Assembly: GCA_902826795.1 (NCBI GenBank)
Contig: CADEGD010000023.1
Location: 6,539 to 64,571, forward strand
DNA length: 58,033 bases
DNA from: an uncultured Acidobacteriota bacterium
Lineage (GTDB): Bacteria; Acidobacteriota; Blastocatellia; Pyrinomonadales; Pyrinomonadaceae
Direction: 5' to 3'
The notes under the pieces were generated by a model. It was not told the origin of the DNA. It did no database searches and was given only the letters and a program-made list of their open reading frames with translations. Shown piece by piece: positions 25,324 through 33,267 of this stretch; positions within the stretch are counted from its first letter, which is position 1; every line of letters begins with the position of its first letter. The position numbers were made by a program, and so were the translations under genes.

Positions 25324-25727
25324 TCGATCGGCAGCCCGACCTGCTTGAACCAGGAGAGTTTGTCCCAGTACCCGCGTTGGTAAACGATCTTGCCGTCGCG
25401 GAAATTGAAGTATCCGCAGCCGCGGATCTCGAACGACTTTCCAGTCGGCTGATCCCCGTAAAACTCGCCCGTGAACGTCCCGCCGCCGAGCCACTCCCAT
25501 GCCGCCCAATCGCCGTCGCCGATCAGATTTTCAATCTGCGACCACGCGTCCGGAAACGCCTGGAAGAATTCGGCCGTGTCATTTCTGATTTGTTCGATGC
25601 CGACGGACGGCTCACCCGCCGCAACCTGAAAATTCACCGCTTCATCCGCATAACACGCGACCACGGCGTCCACATCGCACGCCTGAAACGCGTCGATCCA
25701 TTTCTGCAGAAGTTGTTTGGAATCCAT
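25320..25727 (-). CDS. SnoaL/NTF2-like protein
   Basis: 135 residues of the NTF2-like cone fold, with an N-terminal helix (LLQKWIDAFQACDVDAVVACYADEA) and strands such as TFTGEFYGDQPTGKSFEIRG and FNFRDGKIVYQRGYWD. This looks like the SnoaL-like polyketide-cyclase family, most of which are uncharacterised. It lies between nnrDE (three-base gap) and tsaE (four-base overlap), so it is part of that operon. Function unknown. Confidence 0.82.
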   Translation of the reverse strand: MDSKQLLQKWIDAFQACDVDAVVACYADEAVNFQVAAGEPSVGIEQIRNDTAEFFQAFPDAWSQIENLIGDGDWAAWEWLGGGTFTGEFYGDQPTGKSFEIRGCGYFNFRDGKIVYQRGYWDKLSWFKQVGLPIE

Positions 25728-25730
25728 TTC

Positions 25731-27464
25731 TTATTTTTTCTTAATTTCGTGTTTCTTCGTGTGAATTCGTGGTTCGTTTCTTAGATCGGAAACCACGAAA
25801 CAACACGAAATCACGAATCCCTTGTACGTGTCTTTTTTCTCGACTGATTTAAACGCGTCGGCCAGACATTCTCGGACATTGGAGGCGATCATTACGCGTT
25901 TGCCGTATTTCGCCTCGGCAATGTCCCCCGCGAGTCCGGCGACGTAGACGGCGGCGACGACTCCTTCGAAAGCTTCCTCCAACTTCGCGTCCTGACCGAT
26001 GTCAGGTGTGTAGAACGCGTAATCTCGTGGAATGGCGACCGACTGCGCGATGAATCCAGCGAGTACTCCGGTGAGTGTGTCGCCGTTGCCAGCTTTGCCG
26101 AGGCCTGAGTTGCCGGTCGGATTAACAACCACTCTGCCGTCGGGATGGCCGATCAATACCCGCTCGCCTTTGAGTACAAGTATGACGTTGTTACTTGTCG
26201 CGAACTCGCGAACGGCGGCCACTCGGTCCTTGATCGATTCTTTGTCATCCGTACCTAGCAGCCGCATGAACTCGCCCTCGTGTGGCGTGAGAATAAGTGG
26301 AACGCGGACATTCTTGTCCGCATCGTCTGGTATTCCGGTAGGCGGATTGAAAAACCACAAGGCTCCCGCATCGACGATCACCGGAGTCGTTCGTTCTTCA
26401 ACTACCTTTCGAACAAGCGACTCGATCTCAAGATCGGTCGCGGACAGCCCCGGGCCGACGGCAATCGCGTTTGCTTTGCCGAAAAGTTCATCGAACTCCT
26501 TCGAGCCGATAGTTGCGAGAATGACTTCGGGAAGCAAACGGCTGGCGATCTCCGTCTTTGCTTCGGCGGGACATGCAAGGGTTACCAAGCCTACACCCGA
26601 ACGTATCGCGGAGTTTCCGGCGAGCACGGCGGCTCCGGAGTAGGTTTCCGAGCCAGCGATGACTAATGCATGGCCGCGCTTATTTTTGTAAGAACCTGGT
26701 GTGAATTCCGTTTCAGCTAGAAAAGACTCAGCCTCAGACGATTCGCTCAAATACAGCTCGGAGACAAACTCGTCGACCAAGCTGTAGGGGCTGCCGATTT
26801 GAGCGACCAAAAGCTCACCGTTAAACGGCGCAGTCTTGGGAAGAACGTTCGCCGGCTTCGGAGCAGTAAAAGTAACTGTAACATCCGCTTGAAATACATC
26901 GGACATTTCTTCCCCCGTATCGGAGTTAAGCCCCGAGGGAATATCTATTGAAATCGCGATCCTTGAGGACTGAGGACTACCCCCATTCAGAATGTTTGTG
27001 TGCCTAATGACGTTAGACAACCAAGCGTCAACCGGACGATTCAATCCCGTTCCGAAGATGGCATCTACCACTACGTCCCAATCTTGCCACGACCGTTTTA
27101 GCCACCCCTCCCACTCTTCCTTCGACTCGATCTGCCGAAACCAAGCCACGGAGCCAGAAGCAGCCCCAAAGTTCACGTTCGCGTCGCCGTGTGTATCTTC
27201 GATCTTGCCGAACAGAACAACCTCAACCTGCGCGTCGGCGAGAGCGAGTTTCCAGCCCAAGGCTGCTCCATCCCCGCCATTATTTCCCTTACCGCACAGG
27301 ATCAGGATCGATTTCCCTTTGACCGAGCCGCCGAGTTTTTCGGTAATGACCCTCGCGACGGCGTGGGCGGCGTTTTCCATCAGGATGATGGACGGGATGC
27401 CATAGCGCTCGGTGGTAAGGCGATCGACTTCGCGCATTTGGGCTGCTGTCAGGACCTTTTGCAT
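25731..27464 (-). CDS. nnrDE: Bifunctional NAD(P)HX epimerase/dehydratase
   Basis: 577 residues. The N-terminal YjeF/NnrE domain (MENAAHAVARV, CGKGNNGGDGAALG, DAIFGTGLNRPV, DIPSGLNSDTGE) epimerises hydrated NAD(P)H. The C-terminal ribokinase-like NnrD domain (RGHALVIAGSETYSGAA, AVGPGLS, LTPHEGEFMRLLG, GNSGLGKAGNGDTLTG) is the dehydratase that repairs it. The last 30 or so residues after FKSVEKK are not family sequence. They are translated from a palindromic intergenic repeat and are basic and repetitive (HTKKHEIKKK). The stop lies three bases before the next gene. Confidence 0.95.
   Translation of the reverse strand: MQKVLTAAQMREVDRLTTERYGIPSIILMENAAHAVARVITEKLGGSVKGKSILILCGKGNNGGDGAALGWKLALADAQVEVVLFGKIEDTHGDANVNFGAASGSVAWFRQIESKEEWEGWLKRSWQDWDVVVDAIFGTGLNRPVDAWLSNVIRHTNILNGGSPQSSRIAISIDIPSGLNSDTGEEMSDVFQADVTVTFTAPKPANVLPKTAPFNGELLVAQIGSPYSLVDEFVSELYLSESSEAESFLAETEFTPGSYKNKRGHALVIAGSETYSGAAVLAGNSAIRSGVGLVTLACPAEAKTEIASRLLPEVILATIGSKEFDELFGKANAIAVGPGLSATDLEIESLVRKVVEERTTPVIVDAGALWFFNPPTGIPDDADKNVRVPLILTPHEGEFMRLLGTDDKESIKDRVAAVREFATSNNVILVLKGERVLIGHPDGRVVVNPTGNSGLGKAGNGDTLTGVLAGFIAQSVAIPRDYAFYTPDIGQDAKLEEAFEGVVAAVYVAGLAGDIAEAKYGKRVMIASNVRECLADAFKSVEKKDTYKGFVISCCFVVSDLRNEPRIHTKKHEIKKK
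25741..25820. repeat. Intergenic-type imperfect palindrome, 'TTCGTGTT' type, inside nnrDE 3' end
   Basis: The left arm (25743-25780) is built from repeated TTTCGTG/TTCGTGTG words. The right arm (25789-25820) holds the complementary CACGAAA words. Unlike the other elements it lies upstream of a stop codon and is read as the C-terminal tail of nnrDE. Confidence 0.75.
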
Positions 27465-27510
27465 TGAGAAGATTGTACGACAGGCTTGGAAGAGAGGAAA
27501 TTTGCGGGCG

Positions 27511-27620
27511 ATTCTACATTCTAAATTGTAAATTCTTAATTGACTGGATAAAGATTAATTGCTTAGAAAAAACCTTCTCTTCCGAAATCAATTTAGAATT
27601 GAGAATGTAAAATTGAAAAA
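27511..27620. repeat. Intergenic imperfect palindrome, 'ATTCTAAATT' type
   Basis: The left arm (27514-27541) reads ACATTCTAAATTGTAAATTC and the right arm (27589-27620) contains CAATTTAGAATTGAGAATGT, its approximate complement. The AT-rich arms are separated by about 47 bp. The right arm ends in the A-run that serves as the T-run of the adjacent minus-strand terminator. Confidence 0.65.
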
Positions 27621-27643
27621 CCGCGTCCAGCCCAGACGCGGTT
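27619..27643 (-). terminator. Rho-independent terminator of the catabolic locus
   Basis: AACCGCGTC (27619-27627) pairs perfectly with GACGCGGTT (27635-27643) around a seven-base loop. On the minus strand it is followed by further T residues and TTTTTCAATTTTA-type sequence. It is 270 bp beyond the stop of the last gene of the locus. Confidence 0.8.
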
Positions 27644-27820
27644 CCTTCACACATATATCAGGAGCTACTTTCGAACAGACCTCGCCCGCTTCCAATGGCC
27701 GTATATTTGTTTGCCACTGTGTTGGTCACCGATTATTTCCGTTCATTTTATAAAAAGGGTTATTCAACATTCGGTTCCAGAAAATTGTGGGTAAGTGTCA
27801 GAGGAGTCAATGATTAACGC

Positions 27821-27906
27821 AATTTTTACCGCGAATAATGCCAATTCTCACGAATGATTTTAGATCAAGAAAGATTCGCGATATTCGCGTAGATTCACGG
27901 TTCTAC
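27821..27906. repeat. Intergenic imperfect palindrome, 'CGCGAAT' type
   Basis: The left arm has ACCGCGAATAATG and CTCACGAATG. The right arm has GATTCGCGATATTCGCG and GATTCACGGTT, which reverse-complement to the same words. It ends seven bases before the stop codon of the SDR gene at 27913. Confidence 0.65.
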
Positions 27907-27912
27907 AACCTC

Positions 27913-28665
27913 TTATTTACCCGCACCCCAACCGCCATCGAGTTCAAGAGCAGTCCCAGTGACGAAAGCGGCTTCGTCGCTGGCGAGATAGAGTACGGCG
28001 GCGGCTATCTCTTCAGGCTTGCCCATCCTTCCGATAGCCTGTGTCGATGCCATCTCTTCGTATGCTTTTTTCGGGTCGGGATATTCGGCGAGGCGGCGTT
28101 TGACGAAATCGGTTTCGACGCGGCCGGGGCAGACGGCATTAGCCCTGATACCGTCGAGCGCGTGGTCGAGGGCTATGCACTTTGTCATTCCGACGACGGC
28201 GAACTTGGTCGTGCAATAGGCAATTCGGTCACGAATCGCGAGAATTCCGCCGATCGACGCGATGTTAATGATCACACCGTATTTGCGCTCGATCATTTTT
28301 GGTATGAAGGCCTTGGTCAGATTGAACATACCGCGAACGTTCACGGCAAACAGCCTTTCGAGATCTTCGGCGTCGGTGTTCAGGATGGTTCCGACATGGC
28401 CGATGCCAGCGTTGTTGATAAGTATGTCGAGATCGCCACGATCGGGGCGAACTCTCTCGGCGGCAGCGAGGCAATCTTCGCGGTTTGAAACATCGAGACG
28501 AATGAATTCACCGCCAATGGATGTGGCAACCTTCTCGCCCGCTTCCTCGTTCAGATCGGCGACATATACGAACGCTCCGTTGCCTGCAAGCGCATGGGCG
28601 ATCGCTTCACCGATTCCGGAGGCTGCTCCGGTCACCAATGCTGTTTTTCCGCTGAGGTCAAACAT
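27913..28665 (-). CDS. SDR-family dehydrogenase, candidate 2-keto-3-deoxy-sugar-acid dehydrogenase
   Basis: 250 residues of classical SDR: cofactor motif VTGAASGIGEAIA, Asp in YVADLNEE favouring NAD, INNAGIG, catalytic Ser in IASIGG and YCTTKFAVVG (YxxxK). C-terminal FVKRRLAEYPDPKKAYEEM resembles dehydrogenases of the fuconate/rhamnonate diketo-hydrolase routes. It overlaps the preceding FAH-family gene by eight bases. That pairing supports oxidation of a 2-keto-3-deoxy acid to a 2,4-diketo acid that the neighbour then cleaves. Family certain, substrate inferred. Confidence 0.82.
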   Translation of the reverse strand: MFDLSGKTALVTGAASGIGEAIAHALAGNGAFVYVADLNEEAGEKVATSIGGEFIRLDVSNREDCLAAAERVRPDRGDLDILINNAGIGHVGTILNTDAEDLERLFAVNVRGMFNLTKAFIPKMIERKYGVIINIASIGGILAIRDRIAYCTTKFAVVGMTKCIALDHALDGIRANAVCPGRVETDFVKRRLAEYPDPKKAYEEMASTQAIGRMGKPEEIAAAVLYLASDEAAFVTGTALELDGGWGAGK

Positions 28666-29554
28666 TTGACACGACCGAGTTGATCAGCACTCCGAGTCCT
28701 TCGATCTCTACTTCGCAAACGTCGCCGTCTTTCAAAAACACGGGCGGTTTGCGAGCAAAGCCGACTCCGGGCGGTGTGCCGGTCGCGATGATGTCGCCCG
28801 GTTCGAGGGTAATCGAACGCGACAGATATTCGACGATCTCAGGAATGCGAAAGATCAGCTCAGCGGTCGTCGAATCCTGCATAGTAGCGCCGTTCAATCG
28901 GAACTGGATTCGAAGGTTGTGCGGGTCGGGGATCTCGTCTTTAGTCGCCACGTATTCGCCGAACGGCGCGAACGTATCGCACGATTTTCCGCGCTGCCAC
29001 TGGCCATCGGCGAACTGCATATCGCGAGCGGAAACGTCGTTAAAATTCGTGTAGCCGAAAACGTAGTCCATCGCATCGTTGCCGTCGATGTTTTTCGCCC
29101 GGCGGCCGATGACGACGGCGAGTTCGGCTTCGAAGTCGACTTGTTCGCTGCCGACCGGAAGCAGGATCGGCTCTTCGGAAGCGGCAACGCAGGTGACGAA
29201 TTTTGAAAACACTATCGGAGCTTTCGGGATCTCCATACCGCTTTCGATCGCGTGGTTGCGATAGTTAAGGCCGATGCAGATGATCTTGCCCGGCCGCGGT
29301 ACAGGCGCCTCGATCTTCACGTCGCCGATATCAATGAGCGGAAGCTGCCCGCTGTTTACGGCCTCCATTGCCGGCTCGACGAAGTTGGTCGCAAGATCGT
29401 AACAGCGCAGTATCTCGGATGCACTCAAGCCCATCGGCAATATCGACGGCGTGAGATCGGCGATCTGATCGCCATCGACCATCGCCCCGACGCGGTATCG
29501 ACGCTCGCCGCTGTGTTGGACGTTCTTTGGATTAAAGCAAACTAATTTCATCAT
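28658..29554 (-). CDS. Fumarylacetoacetate hydrolase-family protein, candidate diketo-acid hydrolase
   Basis: About 298 residues from the ATG at 29554, within the ATGA overlap with the previous stop. The FAH catalytic core is clear: ICIGLNYRNHAIESG, PIVFSKFVTCVAASEEPI, VDFEAELAVVIGRRAKNI with the metal-binding Glu pair, YTNFNDVSARDMQ, and GDIIATGTPPGVGFARKPP. In L-fucose and L-rhamnose diketo-hydrolase pathways this family splits 2,4-diketo-3-deoxy acids to pyruvate plus lactate. Coupling to the SDR supports that role. Other family members act in aromatic degradation, so the substrate remains open. Confidence 0.85.
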   Translation of the reverse strand: MMKLVCFNPKNVQHSGERRYRVGAMVDGDQIADLTPSILPMGLSASEILRCYDLATNFVEPAMEAVNSGQLPLIDIGDVKIEAPVPRPGKIICIGLNYRNHAIESGMEIPKAPIVFSKFVTCVAASEEPILLPVGSEQVDFEAELAVVIGRRAKNIDGNDAMDYVFGYTNFNDVSARDMQFADGQWQRGKSCDTFAPFGEYVATKDEIPDPHNLRIQFRLNGATMQDSTTAELIFRIPEIVEYLSRSITLEPGDIIATGTPPGVGFARKPPVFLKDGDVCEVEIEGLGVLINSVVSNV

Positions 29555-30861
29555 TTCTGAAGGCCCGCGATCGGCACCCAAACGAACCGCGGCCGGTAAA
29601 ATTCAGCGTAGATCGAATCACCCGGCTTTGAGCCGAACGGCAGATTGCTGTTGTATGAAACAAGCATCTTGCCGTTTTGAATGAACTGCGGATGCATATG
29701 CGGATTATAAACGCTCAGGCCGCTTTGCAGCGATTGCCCTTCGGTCATGCCCGGAAGCTTTGTCATTCCCGCGGTCGGCGTCGTATAGAAATGATGTTTC
29801 CTGGTGAACGGCCCTTGCGGTTCGCACGCGGAATAGAGATATAGATCCTTCCAGTCAGAATAGCCGACCGCCGTATCGAACGTGACGATCACGAACGTCG
29901 GTTTGCCATTGATATTCAAACGGCGGACGGTCAACTCATCGCTGATGCTGTCGCTTTCGGGTATCAAAGATTTGCGTTTGTTCAAGTCCTTCGAGAATGC
30001 CTTACCGTCCCAAGCGGTCCAGTTTTTGAGATCGACGGCGTGTTCGAGCCCCTTCGAAGCATCGACTTTCGCGAGATAAAGTTTCTTATACTTGTTCGCC
30101 ATGCCTAAGGCCGATGGCTTGGCGGTTTTGATGTCGTCCTCGTTCCGCATGCCGTAGATGTAGAGTTCGTTTTTGTCATTGACCCAGAGTGAGATCCCCC
30201 AAACGGCATCGTCCGTTTTGTTTTTGAGATCGACGATCTTCTCGATCGCGAGCGTATCGGCGTCCATCTGAGCAATCGCCTGTGCTCGATATCGGATCCA
30301 GAAGGTCTTGTCGAACGGCCGTGCGACATCCCATTCGTTCAGGAACATCCAGATCTTTTTCTTGCCGTCGACCTTGACGAAGAACGGATCGCCGAGCCAA
30401 TACATATGGTTCAGACTGTCGCTCTTAGGTTTGAAGTAGGCGGTCGAGTAACCGTTCTTGTCCTTCGGCCCGGTGAGCGTACGCATCGTCTTGCCGTCCT
30501 TCGAGCGAATAACGATGGTGTTGAATACGTAGTGAATATGTTCAGGCTTGGGGCCGCAGAACGGCGGAAGGCAATTTGGCTTTCGCAGCCGAAGCCCGTT
30601 CTCATTTGTGTAGACCGATCCGTCGCCGGGCTTTGCCGGATCTTCGGCGATGAAAGAATCGGAGAAGAAAAATGCCGAGTCGCCGTTCGGCAACTCGATC
30701 GAGACCGTCGTATCGGCGCCGGTCCAGCCGGAATCATTTCGGGTGAGGATGTCGTTCCATTCCTTCGCGGGCTCGCCTTTACCAACCGAGATCTCGCACT
30801 GAGGGACGATGGCTTGAGCCACAAAAATGAGCACGAGAATGCTGTAGAAAAACTGCTTCAT
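29551..30861 (-). CDS. Secreted beta-propeller-like protein (DUF5005/DUF4185-like)
   Basis: About 436 residues from the ATG at 30861, with a signal peptide (FFYSILVLIFVAQAIVPQC). The mature protein is rich in strands with repeated aromatic motifs: GWTGADTTVSIELPNGDSAFFFSDSF, YWLGDPFFVKVDGKKKIWMF, VWGISLWVNDKNELYIYGMR and FVIVTFDTAVGYSDWKDLYLY. These recall five-bladed propellers of the DUF4185/DUF5005 type, related in fold to GH43 enzymes. It begins five bases after the dehydratase stop and overlaps the FAH gene by four, so it is firmly in the operon. Likely binds or cleaves sugar outside the cytoplasm; function not known. Confidence 0.65.
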   Translation of the reverse strand: MKQFFYSILVLIFVAQAIVPQCEISVGKGEPAKEWNDILTRNDSGWTGADTTVSIELPNGDSAFFFSDSFIAEDPAKPGDGSVYTNENGLRLRKPNCLPPFCGPKPEHIHYVFNTIVIRSKDGKTMRTLTGPKDKNGYSTAYFKPKSDSLNHMYWLGDPFFVKVDGKKKIWMFLNEWDVARPFDKTFWIRYRAQAIAQMDADTLAIEKIVDLKNKTDDAVWGISLWVNDKNELYIYGMRNEDDIKTAKPSALGMANKYKKLYLAKVDASKGLEHAVDLKNWTAWDGKAFSKDLNKRKSLIPESDSISDELTVRRLNINGKPTFVIVTFDTAVGYSDWKDLYLYSACEPQGPFTRKHHFYTTPTAGMTKLPGMTEGQSLQSGLSVYNPHMHPQFIQNGKMLVSYNSNLPFGSKPGDSIYAEFYRPRFVWVPIAGLQK

Positions 30862-30866
30862 AGAAC

Positions 30867-32126
30867 TTAAAACGGTATCTCGGGCCGGCGGTCGTCGGTT
30901 GGATCGGCCCAGCGATTGTTCGGCACAGTCGGCGTCCAACCCGGACGCAGCGGATCTTGATCGTAGCTGTATCCGCCGAGGCGTTTATATAGTTCGCTAT
31001 ATTCGCCGAGCTTGTCGCGGTCGAGCGTCACGCCGAGTCCGGGACCATCTGGGACGCGGATCTTGCCGCCTTCGTACTTCATTAGCCCGCCTTCGATAAT
31101 GTCATCAGTTAGATGATGATAGTGAGCATCTGCGGCGTACGAAAGATTAGGGATCACCGCACCGAGATGGAGCATCGTTGCAAGCTGTATTCCGAGTTCG
31201 CCGGACGAATGCACCGCGACGCCGAGTTGGAAAGTCTCACAGACACCCGCGGCTTTCACGCACTGACGAATGCCGCCCCAGAACGTAGTGTCGAGCAAGA
31301 TCACGTCGCAGGCTGTGTCGAGCACGTTCGCCGCGAGCTGCTCGAAATTTACGACGACGGTGTTTGTTGCGAGCGGCATTCGCACCTTCTCGCGCGTGCG
31401 CCGCATTCCGTGAAGGCCGAAGACCGGATCTTCGAGATAGTCGTTGTTGATGTCTTCGATCTGCTGGCCGAACCAGATCGCCTGCTCGGTCGACCACGCT
31501 GCGTTTGGATCGAACCGGAAAGAATCACCTTCCATCGACCCGCTGCCTAGTTCTTCAGCGACCGCTCGATAACACTTCAGCTCATAAACCGGATCGAACA
31601 CGCCGCCCTTGAGCTTGTGAGCGAAGAAACCGTGTTTCGACTTTAGATCTTTCGCGTGGGCAACTAACTGATCAACCGTCCGCACTTCCCCGCTGCCATC
31701 TTTCGGATTTGGATAGCGGAAGAAAAGATATGATGCGAACGGCACTTCGTTCTGCAGCTTGCCGCCCAAAATGTTATAAACCGGCACGCCCCATTTCTTG
31801 CCGATAATGTCGAGACATGCGAATTCGAGCGCTGCGAGGATCTGCGTGCGGTTGTTATAGAGCGAGGCGGTCGGGTTCGCGATCTTGAATCGCATTTCTT
31901 CGAGTCGTGCCGGATCGTGGCCAACGAGATACGACTTCATCGCACGGAAAACCGCCTCAGCCGATTCGCCTCCGCCGCCCATCTCGCCCAAGCCGGTGAT
32001 GCCCTCATCAGTCTCTACTTCGACGATAGTCCGCACGAACCGACCCCAATGACAGCCCGCCGCATGCCGTAGCGGAGCCTCAAGCGGGACGGTTACGGTC
32101 GTAGCTTTTATGTCTGTGATCTTCAT
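30867..32126 (-). CDS. Enolase-superfamily sugar-acid dehydratase (glucarate dehydratase-like)
   Basis: About 419 residues from the ATG at 32126; the frame upstream is repeat sequence. Active-site features follow the GlucD subgroup: KxK in [10 protein letters not shown]; metal ligands in [15 protein letters not shown] and PLATNTVV (Asn as third ligand); DTTFWGGI; the His base in [13 protein letters not shown]; and the tail [11 protein letters not shown]. GlucD itself has HSNNHFD where this has HSSGEL, so specificity has probably changed. Such enzymes dehydrate aldaric or aldonic acids to 2-keto-3-deoxy acids, the substrate type expected for the downstream SDR and hydrolase. Confidence 0.87.
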   Translation of the reverse strand: MKITDIKATTVTVPLEAPLRHAAGCHWGRFVRTIVEVETDEGITGLGEMGGGGESAEAVFRAMKSYLVGHDPARLEEMRFKIANPTASLYNNRTQILAALEFACLDIIGKKWGVPVYNILGGKLQNEVPFASYLFFRYPNPKDGSGEVRTVDQLVAHAKDLKSKHGFFAHKLKGGVFDPVYELKCYRAVAEELGSGSMEGDSFRFDPNAAWSTEQAIWFGQQIEDINNDYLEDPVFGLHGMRRTREKVRMPLATNTVVVNFEQLAANVLDTACDVILLDTTFWGGIRQCVKAAGVCETFQLGVAVHSSGELGIQLATMLHLGAVIPNLSYAADAHYHHLTDDIIEGGLMKYEGGKIRVPDGPGLGVTLDRDKLGEYSELYKRLGGYSYDQDPLRPGWTPTVPNNRWADPTDDRRPEIPF

Positions 32127-32149
32127 TCCAGTTTGCCGATCGATCCTTT

Positions 32150-32237
32150 CACTATCCACTATCCATTTGTCACTAGCCACTGAAGAAATCGGTCGAGATC
32201 TTCAGTGAATAGTGGGTAGTGACAAGTGGATAGTCAG
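32150..32237. repeat. Intergenic imperfect palindrome, 'ACTATCC' type
   Basis: The left arm (32150-32185) contains CACTATCCACTATCC, TTGTCACTAGCCACTGAAG. The right arm (32200-32237) contains CTTCAGTGAATAGTGGGTAG and GACAAGTGGATAGT, complementary in blocks. It fills the esterase-dehydratase junction, and its outer edge includes the stop codon of the esterase gene (32234-32236). Its left arm is also the source of an apparent upstream extension of the dehydratase frame. Confidence 0.75.
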
Positions 32238-33136
32238 GGAATTTTATTCTCGCTTAGAAACTTCCAGATCGCGTCGTAACCCTTAGTGTACTGGTCCTTC
32301 GTGAACATACCGTGGCCGCCGCCTTTGATGGTAACGAGCGTCTCGACGTTTTTCGTTCGCTTGAGGGCGGCATGCAAGCGGGTGGCGTGAGTGTAAGGAA
32401 CGACATCGTCCTTGTCACCGTGAATTGTGATGATCGGCGGCAGTCCGGCTCGGACATGGGTGAGAGGCGAGACGCTCTTGGCTACTTCTTCCGCATTCGG
32501 AAGTGAACCCATCCACATGACGGCATAGTTCTTCACGTTTGGCCCTTTGATCAGATCGTTCACATCCGAGATCCCGTACCAGTTCACGATCGCCGCGACC
32601 TTCATCGGCACGTCGCCGGACTTCGCATCACCGTAACATCGATTATCAAGTGCCGTTCCGTCCTGCAACATTCCCGTCATGAGCGACAAGTGTCCGCCAG
32701 CGGAATGCCCGGTCAGAATGATCTTTGACGTGTCGAACTTCCACTGTGCCGCGTTGCGATATATCCAGCGGAGAGCACATCGCGTATCCTCGACCGATCC
32801 CGGAGCGAGCGAATTCCCCGCCATCCTATACTCGACATTCACTACTCGCCAGCCACGTTCGAGATACGGCAGCAGTTGATATACCGAGCCTTCCTTCGAC
32901 CCGAATATCCAGCCCCCGCCATGGATGTAAACAACTGTCGTTGTCGGGTTCGGATTGTCCCGCGGGTACCAGATGTCGAGCTTGAGCGGCGTATTGTTCG
33001 CACTGCCGTAAACTACGTCCGGCTGCATCCAATATCGATCGCCGATCTCGAGAACAGATGGCGACGACTTGTGCTGGGCTAGCGCCGAAGCGGCCGCCAC
33101 TAAGACGAAAATGACTGATTTGATAAACGTATTCAT
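32234..33136 (-). CDS. Secreted alpha/beta-hydrolase esterase
   Basis: 300 residues with a signal peptide (FIKSVIFVLVAAASALA). The alpha/beta-hydrolase landmarks are oxyanion-hole HGGGW, nucleophile elbow GHSAGG, the acid in IHGDKDDVVP and the catalytic His in GGGHGMF. The HGGGW and GHSAGG pair suits the BD-FAE/hormone-sensitive lipase-like carbohydrate esterases. In this locus a role in removing acyl groups from a glycan is reasonable. It is flanked by a different palindromic repeat on each side. Confidence 0.87.
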   Translation of the reverse strand: MNTFIKSVIFVLVAAASALAQHKSSPSVLEIGDRYWMQPDVVYGSANNTPLKLDIWYPRDNPNPTTTVVYIHGGGWIFGSKEGSVYQLLPYLERGWRVVNVEYRMAGNSLAPGSVEDTRCALRWIYRNAAQWKFDTSKIILTGHSAGGHLSLMTGMLQDGTALDNRCYGDAKSGDVPMKVAAIVNWYGISDVNDLIKGPNVKNYAVMWMGSLPNAEEVAKSVSPLTHVRAGLPPIITIHGDKDDVVPYTHATRLHAALKRTKNVETLVTIKGGGHGMFTKDQYTKGYDAIWKFLSENKIP

Positions 33137-33153
33137 AACTGAAGACTAATTCA

Positions 33154-33229
33154 AACAGGATGCACAGGATAAACATGATCTAGGGGCGTAGCACCGAAAA
33201 TACATCCTGCTCATCCTGTCTATCCTGTA
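33154..33229. repeat. Intergenic imperfect palindrome, 'ACAGGAT' type
   Basis: The left arm has AACAGGATGCACAGGATAAA (33156 on). The right arm has CATCCTGCTCATCCTGTC followed by TATCCTGTA, three copies of the complementary word. About 20 bp separate the arms. It occupies the centre of the 131-bp gap between the large glycosidase-like gene and the esterase gene. Confidence 0.75.
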
Positions 33230-33267
33230 AAATACTCTTCCGCGTGTCCGCTTCTCCTCGGTAAAAA

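Larger units (their letters stand above)
27465..27912. other. 448-bp spacer between nnrDE and the catabolic locus
   Basis: No ATG-initiated gene that I can support. It holds two different palindromic repeats (27511-27620 and 27821-27906), a strong minus-strand terminator (27619-27643) for the catabolic locus, and the upstream region of nnrDE. A 25-codon basic frame (27665-27742, minus) without a normal start codon lies between them. Confidence 0.6.

Noticed and set aside
25324..25509. N-terminal extension of TsaE by 62 codons
   Set aside because: It lies within the NTF2-like gene in another frame; the ATG at 25323 overlaps that gene's stop and begins normal TsaE sequence.
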